Below, one piece after another: positions 46,779-56,311 of a stretch of 64,000 bases of DNA. Origin of the DNA: Legionella sp. PC1000 (lineage in GTDB: Bacteria > Pseudomonadota > Gammaproteobacteria > Legionellales > Legionellaceae); the NCBI RefSeq assembly GCF_014109805.1, contig NZ_CP059400.1, positions 62,001 to 126,000 on the forward strand. Reading direction: 5' to 3'. The notes under the pieces were generated by a model. It was not told the DNA's origin. It did no database searches and saw only the letters and a list, made by a program, of their open reading frames with translations. Position 1 is the stretch's first letter. Each line of letters starts with the position of its first letter. Both the position numbers and the translations under genes were made by a program.

Positions 46779-48649
46779 ACCTCAATTCGCTGTTTTTTCA
46801 AATGCACTAAAAGTAGCGACAAGGCAGCAGGAGTGACTCCTGAAATACGACCGGCCTGGGCTAAAGTAGATGGTCTTATCTTGGTTAGCTTTTGAATCAC
46901 TTCATTAGATAATCCAGTCACTTCACTATAATCTAACGATTCTGGTAATAAAGTATTTTCATGTTTACGCATTTTTTCTATATCTTGTTGTTGTCGCTCG
47001 ATATAGCCTGCATATTTATTTTGAATTTCTATTTGTTCACTGACTTCAGTTGCTAGTTTAGGCAAGTTTAAATCATCGAGCATTAATAAATGCTGATAAT
47101 TAATTTCAGGGCGTTTGAGAAACTCTGAGGCCCTATTATCATGTTGCATGGGATTAAGCAGGATATCTTTAAAGCATTCGTTATGGCCTACTCGTACCCA
47201 AGTATTATGTAGTAAAGCCTGAGTCGATTCTATTGCCTCGCGTTTTGCGGAGAAATGTTGCCAACGTTCCTCGCCTACTATGCCTAATTCTCTGCCTTTA
47301 GCGGTTAAACGTAAATCTGCATTATCCTCCCGCAGAAGTAAGCGATATTCAGCACGGGAAGTGAACATTCTATAGGGTTCTTGGGTACCGCAAGTGATCA
47401 GGTCATCAATCAACACACCTATATAAGCTTCATCTCGTCGCGGACACCAAAGTTCCTTTTCCTGTATCAGCAAGGCAGCATTCATGCCTGCAATAATTCC
47501 TTGTGCCGCAGCTTCTTCATAGCCTGTTGTTCCGTTGATCTGCCCTGCAAAAAACAAGTTGGGGATGGGTTTGGTTTGCAAGAATGAAGTTAACCCACGA
47601 GGGTCAAAATAATCATATTCTATGGCATAACCAGGTCGAGTGATATGGGCATTTTCAAACCCTTTAATTGTCCGTACAAACTGGACTTGTACTTCAAAAG
47701 GAAGACTCGTAGAAATGCCGTTAGGATAGATTTCTTCAGTAGTTAATCCCTCAGGCTCGACAAATATTTGATGGGATAATTTATCCGCAAAACGAACAAT
47801 TTTATCTTCTATAGAGGGGCAATAACGAGGTCCAACCCCTTCAATAACTCCCGCATACATAGGAGACTGGTGCAGGTTATTACGAATAATTTCGTGGGTT
47901 GCTTCGGTTGTATGGGTAATATGGCACGCTACTTGTTGAGGGTGATCACTAACATGACCCAGATAAGAAAAAACGGGTATGGGCGTATCCCCAGGCTGTA
48001 CAGTCATCTGGCTGTAATCTAATGAACGACGATCGATCCGGGGCGGTGTTCCAGTCTTTAAACGACCAACGGGCAAATCAAGATCACGCAAACTTTTTGC
48101 CAATGCAATCGAAGGGGGATCACCTGCACGCCCCCCTGCATATTGATTCATACCCACATGAATTTTGCCTCCCAAAAAAGTACCAACGGTTAGTACTACA
48201 GCACGCGCTCGTAAGATAAGGCCCATCTGGGTAACAACAGCAGTAACACGCTCTCCTTCGATCAATAAATCATCAACAGCTTGTTGAAACAGAGTCAGAT
48301 TTTCTTGAGTTTGTAGTTGTTCTCTAATAGCTTGTCGATAAAGCACGCGATCAGCTTGTGCGCGAGTAGCACGAACGGCTGGCCCCTTAGAAGCATTAAG
48401 GGTACGAAATTGAATTCCTGCCTTATCTGTGGCTTTTGCCATAGCCCCATCCAGGGCATCAATTTCTTTCACTAAATGTCCTTTCCCAATTCCTCCTATG
48501 GCAGGATTACATGACATCTGACCAAGCAAATCCATGTTATGAGTAAGTAATAAAGTTTGTGCTCCCATTCGTGCAGATGCTAAAGCGGCTTCGGTGCCCG
48601 CATGTCCACCACCCACGACAATAACATCATATAATTTTTCAAGATTCAT
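46775..48649 (-). CDS. mnmG: tRNA uridine-34 5-carboxymethylaminomethyl modification enzyme
   Basis: FAD-dependent partner of MnmE that forms cmnm5U34 in tRNAs. 624 residues. Dinucleotide fold [21 protein letters not shown] at the N-terminus, [42 protein letters not shown] and the C-terminal MnmE-binding region ([31 protein letters not shown]) are intact. First gene of mnmG-rsmG-parA-parB. Confidence 0.98.
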   Translation of the reverse strand: MNLEKLYDVIVVGGGHAGTEAALASARMGAQTLLLTHNMDLLGQMSCNPAIGGIGKGHLVKEIDALDGAMAKATDKAGIQFRTLNASKGPAVRATRAQADRVLYRQAIREQLQTQENLTLFQQAVDDLLIEGERVTAVVTQMGLILRARAVVLTVGTFLGGKIHVGMNQYAGGRAGDPPSIALAKSLRDLDLPVGRLKTGTPPRIDRRSLDYSQMTVQPGDTPIPVFSYLGHVSDHPQQVACHITHTTEATHEIIRNNLHQSPMYAGVIEGVGPRYCPSIEDKIVRFADKLSHQIFVEPEGLTTEEIYPNGISTSLPFEVQVQFVRTIKGFENAHITRPGYAIEYDYFDPRGLTSFLQTKPIPNLFFAGQINGTTGYEEAAAQGIIAGMNAALLIQEKELWCPRRDEAYIGVLIDDLITCGTQEPYRMFTSRAEYRLLLREDNADLRLTAKGRELGIVGEERWQHFSAKREAIESTQALLHNTWVRVGHNECFKDILLNPMQHDNRASEFLKRPEINYQHLLMLDDLNLPKLATEVSEQIEIQNKYAGYIERQQQDIEKMRKHENTLLPESLDYSEVTGLSNEVIQKLTKIRPSTLAQAGRISGVTPAALSLLLVHLKKQRIEV

Positions 48650-48807
48650 GACTGATCAATATTTGTGAAACAAAAAGAGGAATTATACACTTTTTTGCCC
48701 ATTGTCCCAATATTAAAGAAATAGGGAGACATTATTTTTGTTCATCTTTATATCATAATTGCTTGTTATACTATGAGTTAACAAGAAAACAATTTTTGAG
48801 ATAAGCG

Positions 48808-50052
48808 ATGTTTTTTAATAAGACTGAAGATGAAATTGAACTCGAAGAGTTTTCGGCTGCGTATTTAAGAAAAAAAATAAAATCAATGAAGGGTATTAAA
48901 ACTTCCCCTAAGTCCATTGCATCATCTATATTACGGATGCTCCCTTTTTTTAACAAGTTTATGGACTCTGTAGATGGATCCGGAAGTGCAATTACTCATA
49001 TGGTGCAAGTAGCAGGGCACGTAAGTGATTCTACCGCATCAGCAAGCACAGGGTTTCACGTTATCAAATTAGTTACGAGCATATTGGATTTTATTTATAT
49101 TCCCTGCATTTATTTAGGGGCCTATATAACCAAGCAAGAATCACCGATTACGTTATCTCGTAATGCCCGTTTTTTGTATTCAGCAGTGATTCTAGGGCTT
49201 ACAATAACTGCTATTGCATACCCCCCCGCAGCACCTATTATTGCCTTGGTTACCTCCATAGCTGCATTAGCTCTGAGTGTGATCACCCTGGCCAAGCTCT
49301 ATTACAAACGTTATGAACTAAAAGACCAGCTGGCAGAAATAGAAAAAAAGATTGAAAGCAAAAAAAATGTCATCAATTATTTAATTGATGACTTGGAAAA
49401 CCTGGAGACAAAAGCAAAAAAAGCGAAAAAAGAAGGGAAAGTTGAGGAGTATACTTCCTTAGAAGAGGATATCAGAAATGCAAGAAAAGAAATTAAAGCT
49501 GACTTAAATACCTTGCAAAAATTATATAATGAGCAGGAAGAATGTAAGCAAAAAATTGAAAAGTTGGGGACAATGGCTGTTGTAGATAGAGCCGTGGGTA
49601 TTACTTTTGCTTCAATTGCATTTATTGGGGCAGCTTTCTGCTTATTCCTCCCACCAGTAGGCTTTGGGATACTTGCAGCAACGGCTTCTTTGGCACTTGC
49701 TTATGTTATTGGACGGGTTACTTATCCTCTGCTTAAGTCACTTGGAAAGAAAATAATAAATGCGGTTACAAAAAAAACTGAATCCGACGAAGGAGATAAT
49801 GATACGGAAGGGGAAAAAGATGATTTGACCGAATCAGAATTTGAGACTTCAGATAGGAAGGTCAAACAGGATATGCCTGGAATAAAAAAAATTGCCGAAC
49901 GATTAAAAGAAACCGTAGCAGATGAGCCGATTATTCGTCCAACACTCCAACCTAAAGACTCCGATCAGGTTTCTCCATCAAAGAGTACAGGACTTGAAAA
50001 GAAGAAAGAAGAGGATGAATTATTAAAAGAGACTGAACGCCCACCCATGTAA
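48808..50052 (+). CDS. Coiled-coil protein with hydrophobic hairpins, candidate Dot/Icm effector
   Basis: 414 residues, no signal peptide. Layout: an amphipathic N-terminus with an acidic start (MFFNKTEDEIELEEF), a hydrophobic block at about 87-107, a hairpin-like pair at about 122-165 with a double Pro turn, a long coiled coil (about 167-255), a second hairpin (about 262-305) with LPP at the turn, then an acidic tail. The last 18 residues (LEKKKEEDELLKETE...) form a textbook E-block. Late hairpin membrane segments around a coiled coil are seen in Legionella LegC-type effectors that act on host membranes. No domain recognised; secretion is inference. Confidence 0.78.
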   Translation: MFFNKTEDEIELEEFSAAYLRKKIKSMKGIKTSPKSIASSILRMLPFFNKFMDSVDGSGSAITHMVQVAGHVSDSTASASTGFHVIKLVTSILDFIYIPCIYLGAYITKQESPITLSRNARFLYSAVILGLTITAIAYPPAAPIIALVTSIAALALSVITLAKLYYKRYELKDQLAEIEKKIESKKNVINYLIDDLENLETKAKKAKKEGKVEEYTSLEEDIRNARKEIKADLNTLQKLYNEQEECKQKIEKLGTMAVVDRAVGITFASIAFIGAAFCLFLPPVGFGILAATASLALAYVIGRVTYPLLKSLGKKIINAVTKKTESDEGDNDTEGEKDDLTESEFETSDRKVKQDMPGIKKIAERLKETVADEPIIRPTLQPKDSDQVSPSKSTGLEKKKEEDELLKETERPPM

Positions 50053-50184
50053 TGAGACGCTCATCATTTACGCTCTATAAGGGGAAAGCCCTATTTGAGC
50101 TTTACGCCAAGATTCAAACTACCCCTGAATGATCGCGGCGTCAACTTGGAATTTAAAAAAGAATCCAATCTGGGAATGTTCCTT

Positions 50185-51849
50185 TCAAGAAGGATTAATA
50201 GGCGGTAGAGCGCTTCCATTCTCTTTTTTGTTCGTATTATTTTTTTTCATTTGCTCAACACTGCGCCATAATTCATCACCCCGCCACAAGGTTTTTTCTT
50301 TATTTTTATACAAAACTTGCGAAAGAGTTTGTACTTGTTTTTTGAAAGAAGCATCCGTCGTAAGACGCGTTAGATCAGTGAGATTTAATATAGGGGCGTC
50401 TGGCCAATGTAGTTTGGCCCACTTTAATAATGCATCGCGCGCGCGACGAGGATTTCCCTGCATACATGCTTTATGAAGGGTGTTTAATGCAGTTTTATAT
50501 TGGCCTTTTCCTGGATTTCTATTGCGTCTTTGCCATCCCCACAAGACTAAAGTGACTAACCAAGCACAGGCAAAAAGTGCGGCAATTGTCCAGGCCCAAA
50601 TGAATTGTGTTGGTGAAGAGGGTTCACTTTTTTCTTTTGTTGTGGGTTGGGTTGTTACATTCGGATCTTTATTTACTTCAGTTTGGCTTGGGGTTACTGT
50701 GGGTGTGGGGTTCACTGAAGGAGTTACTTCAAATGTTTTTGCAGGCAATGTAGCTATTTCTTCTTTTCCTGTTTCCGTATTGAACCAAGGAAGCTTAAGT
50801 TCAGGAATCGTTATTTTTCCTGCTTTATTGAATAAATAAGTCACTTTGATCTCAGCGCGGCCAATCAATTCTCCATAAGTAACTCGATTCTTATCTTTTC
50901 CTTTCTCGGGATAAACATTAACACCATCTATTTCGCCAAAATTGAGGGTAGGTAAAAGCTGAGCTGGAATCCCTACACCTTCAAGAGTTACAGTACGGAT
51001 TAACGTGTTGCCTTGTGCAATAGTTTGTTTAGAATTCTCGTATTGCTCCATTAATTTGACTTGTTTTGCCGGCAACCATACTTTTCCTGAATATTCTTTA
51101 GGTACGGGTTGCACCTCTATATTTATAGCCTTGTCTGTGGCCTTAATCCGCTCAGGATTGAAATCATAAATCAAGGCAGTAAACACTGGCGGTTTTATTT
51201 TTAAGGGGCCACTTTTTTGTGGAAAAATGGCATAGTTTTGCTCTTCAACAAGAAAATTCACGCCATTTTTTTGAGTCTGATAACGCTTTTCCTCCCCTAA
51301 AGGAATGAGCAAAGCATTTTCTACTTGAGGTCCTTGATAACTTGCATCTAAAAGGTGCTTGGAATTGTATAAGGTTACTTTATAAATAACTTGTTGATTA
51401 ACATAAGGATTCTTTTTACTAACTTCGGTGGCCAAATAAATACTCTGATTCTTCTGTGAACTCATAGAATTACTGCTGGGAGAATTTTGTGGTGTGCCAG
51501 TAGTTACATCAATTGTTGTAGTTTTGGTATATTCTCTGCCAATTTTGATGGGAGGAATTGTTAATTTACCCTCTTTTTGCGGCTTTAACGTGATAGTCCA
51601 TTCACTGGATGATTGGGTTTGTCCATTAATAATCGAGTAATTCATGCGACGTTCGGTGCCGAGAATCATAAAATCTTTTTGTAATGGAGTCAGATCGGGA
51701 ATACCCCCGTTTTGTAAATTATCTTGGATTAAAATCAAACTGAATGAATCATCAATACTAACTTGAGAAGGATCGACCTGCACTTGTACTTCAGCATGGA
51801 TTAGTCCACTGAATAAACAAAAAAAAGCAATAATTAATATTTTTTTCAT
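50185..51849 (-). CDS. batD: BatD-type oxygen tolerance protein
   Basis: 554 residues from the ATG at 51849. Signal peptide MKKILIIAFFCLFSGLIHA, then repeated immunoglobulin-like beta domains (VQVQVDPSQVSIDDSFSLIL, NPYVNQQVIYKVTLYNSKHLLDASY), a Pro/Thr-rich linker, a membrane helix (WAWTIAALFACAWLVTLVLWGW) and a cytoplasmic tail. BatD (PF13584) is part of the Bat operon, linked to aerotolerance or envelope-stress in Bacteroides, Leptospira and others. Last gene of the run; overlaps the TPR gene by 4 bases. Confidence 0.86.
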   Translation of the reverse strand: MKKILIIAFFCLFSGLIHAEVQVQVDPSQVSIDDSFSLILIQDNLQNGGIPDLTPLQKDFMILGTERRMNYSIINGQTQSSSEWTITLKPQKEGKLTIPPIKIGREYTKTTTIDVTTGTPQNSPSSNSMSSQKNQSIYLATEVSKKNPYVNQQVIYKVTLYNSKHLLDASYQGPQVENALLIPLGEEKRYQTQKNGVNFLVEEQNYAIFPQKSGPLKIKPPVFTALIYDFNPERIKATDKAINIEVQPVPKEYSGKVWLPAKQVKLMEQYENSKQTIAQGNTLIRTVTLEGVGIPAQLLPTLNFGEIDGVNVYPEKGKDKNRVTYGELIGRAEIKVTYLFNKAGKITIPELKLPWFNTETGKEEIATLPAKTFEVTPSVNPTPTVTPSQTEVNKDPNVTTQPTTKEKSEPSSPTQFIWAWTIAALFACAWLVTLVLWGWQRRNRNPGKGQYKTALNTLHKACMQGNPRRARDALLKWAKLHWPDAPILNLTDLTRLTTDASFKKQVQTLSQVLYKNKEKTLWRGDELWRSVEQMKKNNTNKKENGSALPPINPS

Positions 51850-52814
51850 TGATACCACCCGCGTTCCCTTCGTAAATGGTCACGTAAGAATTTTTCTCGC
51901 ATTAATCCACCCGGATCATCTGGAATCAAACGCAACCATTGTTCTTTTGCCTGTTGTTTTTCTCGCTCTGCCTCAGATTGAGCTTCATTATTATTCTGAT
52001 TATTTTTTTTATTTTGATCTTTGTTTTGCTGATCTTTATTTTGCTGATCTTTGTTTTGCTGATCTTTATTTTGCTGATCTTTATTTTGCTGATCTTTATT
52101 TTGCTGATCTTTGTTTTGCTGATCTTTGTTTTGCTGATCTTTATTTTGCTGATCTTTGTTTTGTTGATCTTTGTTTTGTTGATCTTTGTTTTGTTGATCT
52201 TTGTTTTGTTGATCTTTGTTTTGCTGATCTTTGTTTTGTTGATCTTTGTTTTGCTGATCTTTGTTTTGCTGATCTTTGTTTTGCTGATCTTTGTTTTGCT
52301 GATCTTTGTTTTGCTGATCTTTGCTTTGCTGATCTTTGTTTTGCTGATCTTTGTTTTGCTGATCTTTGTTTTGCTGATCTTTGTTTTGCTGATCTTTATT
52401 TTGCTGATCTTTGTTTTGCTTTTTCTCTTTATCTTTTTTTAAAAGTTCTTCAACTAACTTGCGATTATAAAGAGCATCCTGATTGTTAGAATTGATTGCC
52501 AATGCTTTATCATAAGCTTTAATTGCTTCTTCATATTGTCCCATATGGGCTAGGGAATTTCCTTGGTTATAATAACCTTGTTCATTTTTTAAGTTTTGAT
52601 ACAACTCAGCTGCTTTTTGGTAATCGCCTGCGCGATAGGCAGCGGCGGCAGCCCAATCGCTACGTGTAAATGTTTCCTTGGCTTGTTTGAATTGGTTTTT
52701 TGTCATTAAGTCTCGTCCTTGTTGATCCCGCGTGGACCACAAGTCTTGCCAATTAAAGGCATGGGTAGCAAAGGATAAAAACAAGATGAATAAAAGAATA
52801 AAGCGGCGCATCAT
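51846..52814 (-). CDS. BatC-like TPR protein with a 27-copy pentapeptide repeat
   Basis: 322 residues from the first of two adjacent ATGs (52814), overlapping the stop of the VWA gene (ATGA). Signal peptide MMRRFILLFILFLSFATHA, a TPR region (GYYNQGNSLAHMGQYEEAIKAYDKALAINS..., about 80-115), then QNKDQ repeated about 27 times, one copy reading QSKDQ, and a short acidic/basic tail to the stop. The repeat is coded by an exact 15-base period (52016-52420), so slippage would change protein length without a frameshift. TPR plus low-complexity tail is usual for BatC-type proteins; such a long pentad array is not. Confidence 0.88.
   Translation of the reverse strand: MMRRFILLFILFLSFATHAFNWQDLWSTRDQQGRDLMTKNQFKQAKETFTRSDWAAAAAYRAGDYQKAAELYQNLKNEQGYYNQGNSLAHMGQYEEAIKAYDKALAINSNNQDALYNRKLVEELLKKDKEKKQNKDQQNKDQQNKDQQNKDQQNKDQQNKDQQSKDQQNKDQQNKDQQNKDQQNKDQQNKDQQNKDQQNKDQQNKDQQNKDQQNKDQQNKDQQNKDQQNKDQQNKDQQNKDQQNKDQQNKDQQNKDQQNKDQQNKDQNKKNNQNNNEAQSEAEREKQQAKEQWLRLIPDDPGGLMREKFLRDHLRRERGWYQ
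52016..52420. repeat. Tandem repeat, 27 units of 15 bp (coding VNTR)
   Basis: Unit GATCTTTGTTTTGCT, 405 bases, 27 x 15. Differences are nearly all synonymous (TTG/TTA at the Asn codon, GCT/GTT at Gln) apart from one Ser-encoding unit. Both strands stay open because the period is a multiple of three, giving false ORFs on the plus strand. Confidence 0.95.
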
Positions 52815-53740
52815 ACGGCTACCCTCTGTATCCAACCACGTCGAAATACGGGCAGAAGTAACAGCAGCGCAGGAATTAAAAACCACCGTCCTTCATCTCG
52901 CCAAAGTGGAATGTCTTCATCTTCACTTAGAGCAAACTTATTGTTATTACTGAAATTTAGCCATTGATCTATGTCATTTGAATCAGAAGTGTATTTTACC
53001 AATAGTCCTCGACCTGCATCAGCAAAACGATTAAATAGCGGGTTTAGGTTTTTATCAGCTTTGACTGGCATAATTGAGGAGTAAATTCCTGATTCTGCTA
53101 GTTTTTTCGCCAGTGCAATTGATGTATCGGAAGGGGAGTCTGCTGTTAATACCAAAATTTGTCCCTGTTTATAACCCGCTTGTTTGATTAAGTTGCTGGC
53201 TTCATTCAAGGCACTATCAAGATTTTGTCCAGTTACTGGCATGATATCTGGAGTGAGTGAAGACAGTAGGGAAGAAATAGTATGTCCATCATCTGTAAGT
53301 GGAGAGACAACAAAAGGTTCGCTGGTAAAGACCACAAGACCAAACTGACCGACATCTTTGTGAGCAAATAAATCATGCAACTTAAATTTAGCCCTACTTA
53401 ATCGATTAGGCGATAGATCATTGGCCATCATATTGTCCGACATATCCAAAACTAAAACTCGGGGTTGTATCGGTTTATAGGTGGCTACAGGCAGCTTATC
53501 CCAAACAGGGCCGGCAATACTCAAAATCATAAACAAAATGCTTAAAAACAAACAGAGCATCGAGCCCATACGTTGCCCTTGTCCTTTTTTTTGCATGAGA
53601 TGGCTGAGTAAATGCGGATCACAAACTTCTGCCCAAGCATGCAATTTAGGTTTTTGGCGCCAAAAAGCTACAGCTAACCCTAATAAAGGAAAAACCATTA
53701 ACAGCCACCAAGGTCTTAAAAAATGAAAATCTGCAATCAT
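52811..53740 (-). CDS. batB: BatB-like VWA-domain protein
   Basis: 309 residues: N-terminal helices (about 10-28 and 57-80), a VWA domain and a C-terminal helix (WFLIPALLLLLPVFRR). The metal site that should read DxSxS is VLDMSDNM (Asp99, Ser101, Asn103), so the last Ser is Asn. The acidic third site LVLTADSPSD and the loop MPVTGQNLDSALNEA are present. Forms a complex with BatA in related systems. Begins inside the end of the BatA gene (4-base overlap). Confidence 0.86.
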   Translation of the reverse strand: MIADFHFLRPWWLLMVFPLLGLAVAFWRQKPKLHAWAEVCDPHLLSHLMQKKGQGQRMGSMLCLFLSILFMILSIAGPVWDKLPVATYKPIQPRVLVLDMSDNMMANDLSPNRLSRAKFKLHDLFAHKDVGQFGLVVFTSEPFVVSPLTDDGHTISSLLSSLTPDIMPVTGQNLDSALNEASNLIKQAGYKQGQILVLTADSPSDTSIALAKKLAESGIYSSIMPVKADKNLNPLFNRFADAGRGLLVKYTSDSNDIDQWLNFSNNNKFALSEDEDIPLWRDEGRWFLIPALLLLLPVFRRGWIQRVAV

Positions 53741-54765
53741 GACTTTAATGCCTCCCGATTTGGCATTACAGCGCTTTCTTTCAGTTTTAAATCTGCTTTT
53801 CTAACTAGCCAAGAGAAACAAAGCAATAATGCAAGACCAACAAACCAGGGATAATATTCCTTTTGTGGACGGATTGTAGCTTGTTCCTGTTTTATGGTTT
53901 CTAATTCGTTAATCGTTTTATAAATTGAACGTAATGTTTCAGTATCCGTAGCACGGAAATAACGGCCTCCAGTCATGTCAGACATTCTTTTTAAGGTTTC
54001 TTCATCCAAATCTGCTGAAGCATTTTGCATCATAAAATTACCGACTAATGCTCTTGAATCTGCTTCAGAGCCTAAACCTATAGTGTAGATTTTAATTCTT
54101 TCTTCTTTAGCCAATTCGGCTGCTTTTAACGGAGCCAGTACGCCAGAATTATTTGCACCATCTGTTAGTAAAATAAGCACTCTTCCTTTTTTGGGTACAT
54201 TTCTCAACCGTTTAACAGCAAGACCTACAGCGTCACCAATAGATGTGGTTTTACCTGCAAGCCCAGCGGTGGCATCTTCAAGACGCAGGAGAATGGTATG
54301 TCGGTCATAGGTAAGCGGCGTTTGCAAGTAAGCACGAGTACCAAAAAGGATTAAACCAATTTTATCACTTGAACGTTCACGCACAAATTGATCGGCGGCA
54401 TTTTTTACGACACTTAAACGGCTTACAGGTCGGCCATGCAGGAGCATATCAGGAATTTCCATGCTTCCAGACAAATCTAAAGCCATCATGATGTTAAAAC
54501 CTTCACGCTCAATAGGTTTGGGAGCACCAATCCAGCGAGGACCCGCTAAAGCAACAACCAATAATAACCATACAATGACTGGGATGAGCAGCGAATATTG
54601 TGCAGAAACAGAACGTTTTTCCTGATCTGCTATATCGATCATTGCGGCAAAGAAAGGTACTTTCAATGCAGCAGGCAATTGTACTTTGACTCTGGGCATC
54701 AAAAACCAGAAGATTAAGGGTAAAGGAAAGAGTATTAAAACCCAAGGATTAGCTAATTCGAACAT
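53737..54765 (-). CDS. batA: BatA-like VWA-domain protein
   Basis: 342 residues. Two N-terminal membrane helices (about 8-24, 55-76), VWA domain with a canonical MIDAS DLSGSM (Asp97, Ser99, Ser101), TTSIGDAV and LLTDGANNSG, then a C-terminal helix (YPWFVGLALLLCFSWLV). VWA pairs bind protein partners and often work with MoxR ATPases as metal/cofactor insertion or complex-assembly chaperones (family knowledge). Overlaps the DUF4381 gene by 13 bases. Confidence 0.9.
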   Translation of the reverse strand: MFELANPWVLILFPLPLIFWFLMPRVKVQLPAALKVPFFAAMIDIADQEKRSVSAQYSLLIPVIVWLLLVVALAGPRWIGAPKPIEREGFNIMMALDLSGSMEIPDMLLHGRPVSRLSVVKNAADQFVRERSSDKIGLILFGTRAYLQTPLTYDRHTILLRLEDATAGLAGKTTSIGDAVGLAVKRLRNVPKKGRVLILLTDGANNSGVLAPLKAAELAKEERIKIYTIGLGSEADSRALVGNFMMQNASADLDEETLKRMSDMTGGRYFRATDTETLRSIYKTINELETIKQEQATIRPQKEYYPWFVGLALLLCFSWLVRKADLKLKESAVMPNREALKS

Positions 54766-55238
54766 GGCACTCCTCTTTGTTTAATCCAAAGCTGTGCTGT
54801 GCTGAACAAGGGCTTGATATCCACCGTTTCCCCTGTTTTGAAGGGCGCATCTAATAACAAATCTTTTACTGGATTGAAATCAATTCCTTTGCTTGTCTCA
54901 TTTAAGAAGTTAAGCCACTGTTCTCCATGTAAACTTGCAACTTGCTCTCTTGGATAATAGACGAGAGCCACTCGGCGTAACAATTCTGAAATACGTGCAC
55001 TGGTCTGAGTGCCATTATGTTCTTGCTCATATTCTTTTTGATAGGTATTTAACAAAAGCAATGCATGTTTTTTGGCCAGAGCATTGCGATATCTCTTATA
55101 AACATCGTAAGCAAGTATGATTGCTAAAAATAAAATCAAACCCATCAGAATATACCATCCTGGAGCCAATGGCCACCAGCCAATTGGAGTGGGAAGATGA
55201 ATGTCTTTTAAGTGTGCCAAGGGATCAGTGTTAGCCAC
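54753..55238 (-). CDS. DUF4381 family membrane protein
   Basis: 161 residues. Short N-terminal periplasmic part (MANTDPLAHLKDIHLPTPIGWWPLAPG), one helix (about 26-45, WYILMGLILFLAIILAYDVYK), cytoplasmic helical tail. DUF4381 regularly stands between the DUF58 and VWA genes of Bat operons; PIGWWPLAPGWY is its hallmark. Overlaps neighbours on both sides. Function unknown beyond the operon. Confidence 0.87.
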   Translation of the reverse strand: MANTDPLAHLKDIHLPTPIGWWPLAPGWYILMGLILFLAIILAYDVYKRYRNALAKKHALLLLNTYQKEYEQEHNGTQTSARISELLRRVALVYYPREQVASLHGEQWLNFLNETSKGIDFNPVKDLLLDAPFKTGETVDIKPLFSTAQLWIKQRGVPCSN

Positions 55239-56142
55239 GGGATCTCCTGGGAAACGTTTGACGCACTAATGGCGCTAAATCAACGTCTGCTGTCACTTGA
55301 ACATACTGAATATGTAAGCGTCGAAACTGATCTTGCAGGTTTTCTATGCGTTGTTGGCAATATTGCTCATAAGCGTTGTTCACTGAACGTACGCGGGTAT
55401 CGAGTATTATTTCTTGCTGTCCATTTGTCATTGCATATTGCTGAGGTTTGGGTGGAGAAAGTTCTACTCGATCACAAACATGGTAAGCCAGAATATCATT
55501 ATGGTAGCGTAATCGTTTTAAATGCTTTTCGCATTCACTATCCATAGAGTAAAAGTCACTGATCAAAACCAGGATGCTTCCTGGTCTGACTACACGGCGT
55601 AAGCGTACTAATGCGTCACTAAGCAGCCTTGGCTGCGCTTCGCGTTGCGCTTCAGTTTGATCAGTATATCGACTTAAGGAGGCCAGCAAAGGCAGTACCC
55701 CCATATCACGACTGCGTGGCGTAAACTCACTGTGATCCGTGGCAGAAAAGAATACTCCGCCCACTCTATCGCCTTCTTTGATCACTGTCCAAGCAAGAAG
55801 AGATGCTAAGCGTGCAGCAATGACTGATTTAAATGCGACGCGAGTACCGAAAATCATGGAGGGATTAAAATCAGTGAGAATCACCACTGGTCTTTCCCGT
55901 TCTTCCTGATAAATTTTGACATGAGGTCTTCCGGTGCGTGCGGTAACGCGCCACTCCATGTGGCGTATTTCATCACCAGCCTGATAATTTCTTACTTCGG
56001 CAAAATCCATACCACGACCACGTAATTTGGATAAATGATTGCCTGATCGTATTGCTTTACCTTCAGGGCGATAATGAACGGATTGGACATAACGTCTCAA
56101 GTCAATCAATTCATTTAATTCTGCAATAACGCCATTAACCAT
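55231..56142 (-). CDS. DUF58 protein of the Bat operon
   Basis: 303 residues from the ATG at 56142 (MVNGVIAELNELIDLRRYVQ), preceded by AGAGG. The DUF58 signature is LRGRGMDFAEVRNYQAGDEIRHMEWRVTARTGRPHVKIYQEER, followed by a VWA-like region (VVILTDFNPSM, ILVLISDFYSMD). An open frame extends 35 codons upstream but ends in the repeat at 56249-56309. Binds the MoxR ATPase product in model systems (inference). Overlaps the DUF4381 gene by 8 bases. Confidence 0.9.
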   Translation of the reverse strand: MVNGVIAELNELIDLRRYVQSVHYRPEGKAIRSGNHLSKLRGRGMDFAEVRNYQAGDEIRHMEWRVTARTGRPHVKIYQEERERPVVILTDFNPSMIFGTRVAFKSVIAARLASLLAWTVIKEGDRVGGVFFSATDHSEFTPRSRDMGVLPLLASLSRYTDQTEAQREAQPRLLSDALVRLRRVVRPGSILVLISDFYSMDSECEKHLKRLRYHNDILAYHVCDRVELSPPKPQQYAMTNGQQEIILDTRVRSVNNAYEQYCQQRIENLQDQFRRLHIQYVQVTADVDLAPLVRQTFPRRSRG

Positions 56143-56248
56143 AAATACCTCTTGCACCTCATATTCTCTGTAAATGGGGACTGAATCATCAAATTCAAGG
56201 AAGTTATTTTGTTTGGTTTCCCAACCTACATATTTTTCAGGGAACATG

Positions 56249-56309
56249 GCGAAGCCGTTACCCGGGGTATCGATTTCCCCTCATCCCGGGTTCCGCTGCG
56301 CTGCACCCA
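56249..56309. repeat. Degenerate palindromic repeat, family 3
   Basis: Left GCGAAGCCGTTACCCGGGGT and right CATCCCGGGTTCCGCTGCGC..CACCC are inverted relatives of 8536-8618. It abuts the moxR stop, between moxR and the DUF58 gene of one operon. Confidence 0.65.
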
Positions 56310-56311
56310 AG

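Noticed and set aside
52016..52420. CRISPR-like array
   Set aside because: Units are contiguous 15-mers without spacers and code for a pentapeptide in a real gene.
51939..52489. Two overlapping plus-strand open frames of 167 and 180 codons, rich in Leu-Ile-Phe or Cys-Phe-Ala-Asp
   Set aside because: They are the antisense of the 15-bp coding repeat; the period keeps all frames open. No start signals and no natural protein composition.
56143..56247. 35-codon N-terminal extension of the DUF58 protein
   Set aside because: No conserved sequence, starts at the edge of a palindromic repeat, and a good ribosome site precedes the internal ATG at 56142.
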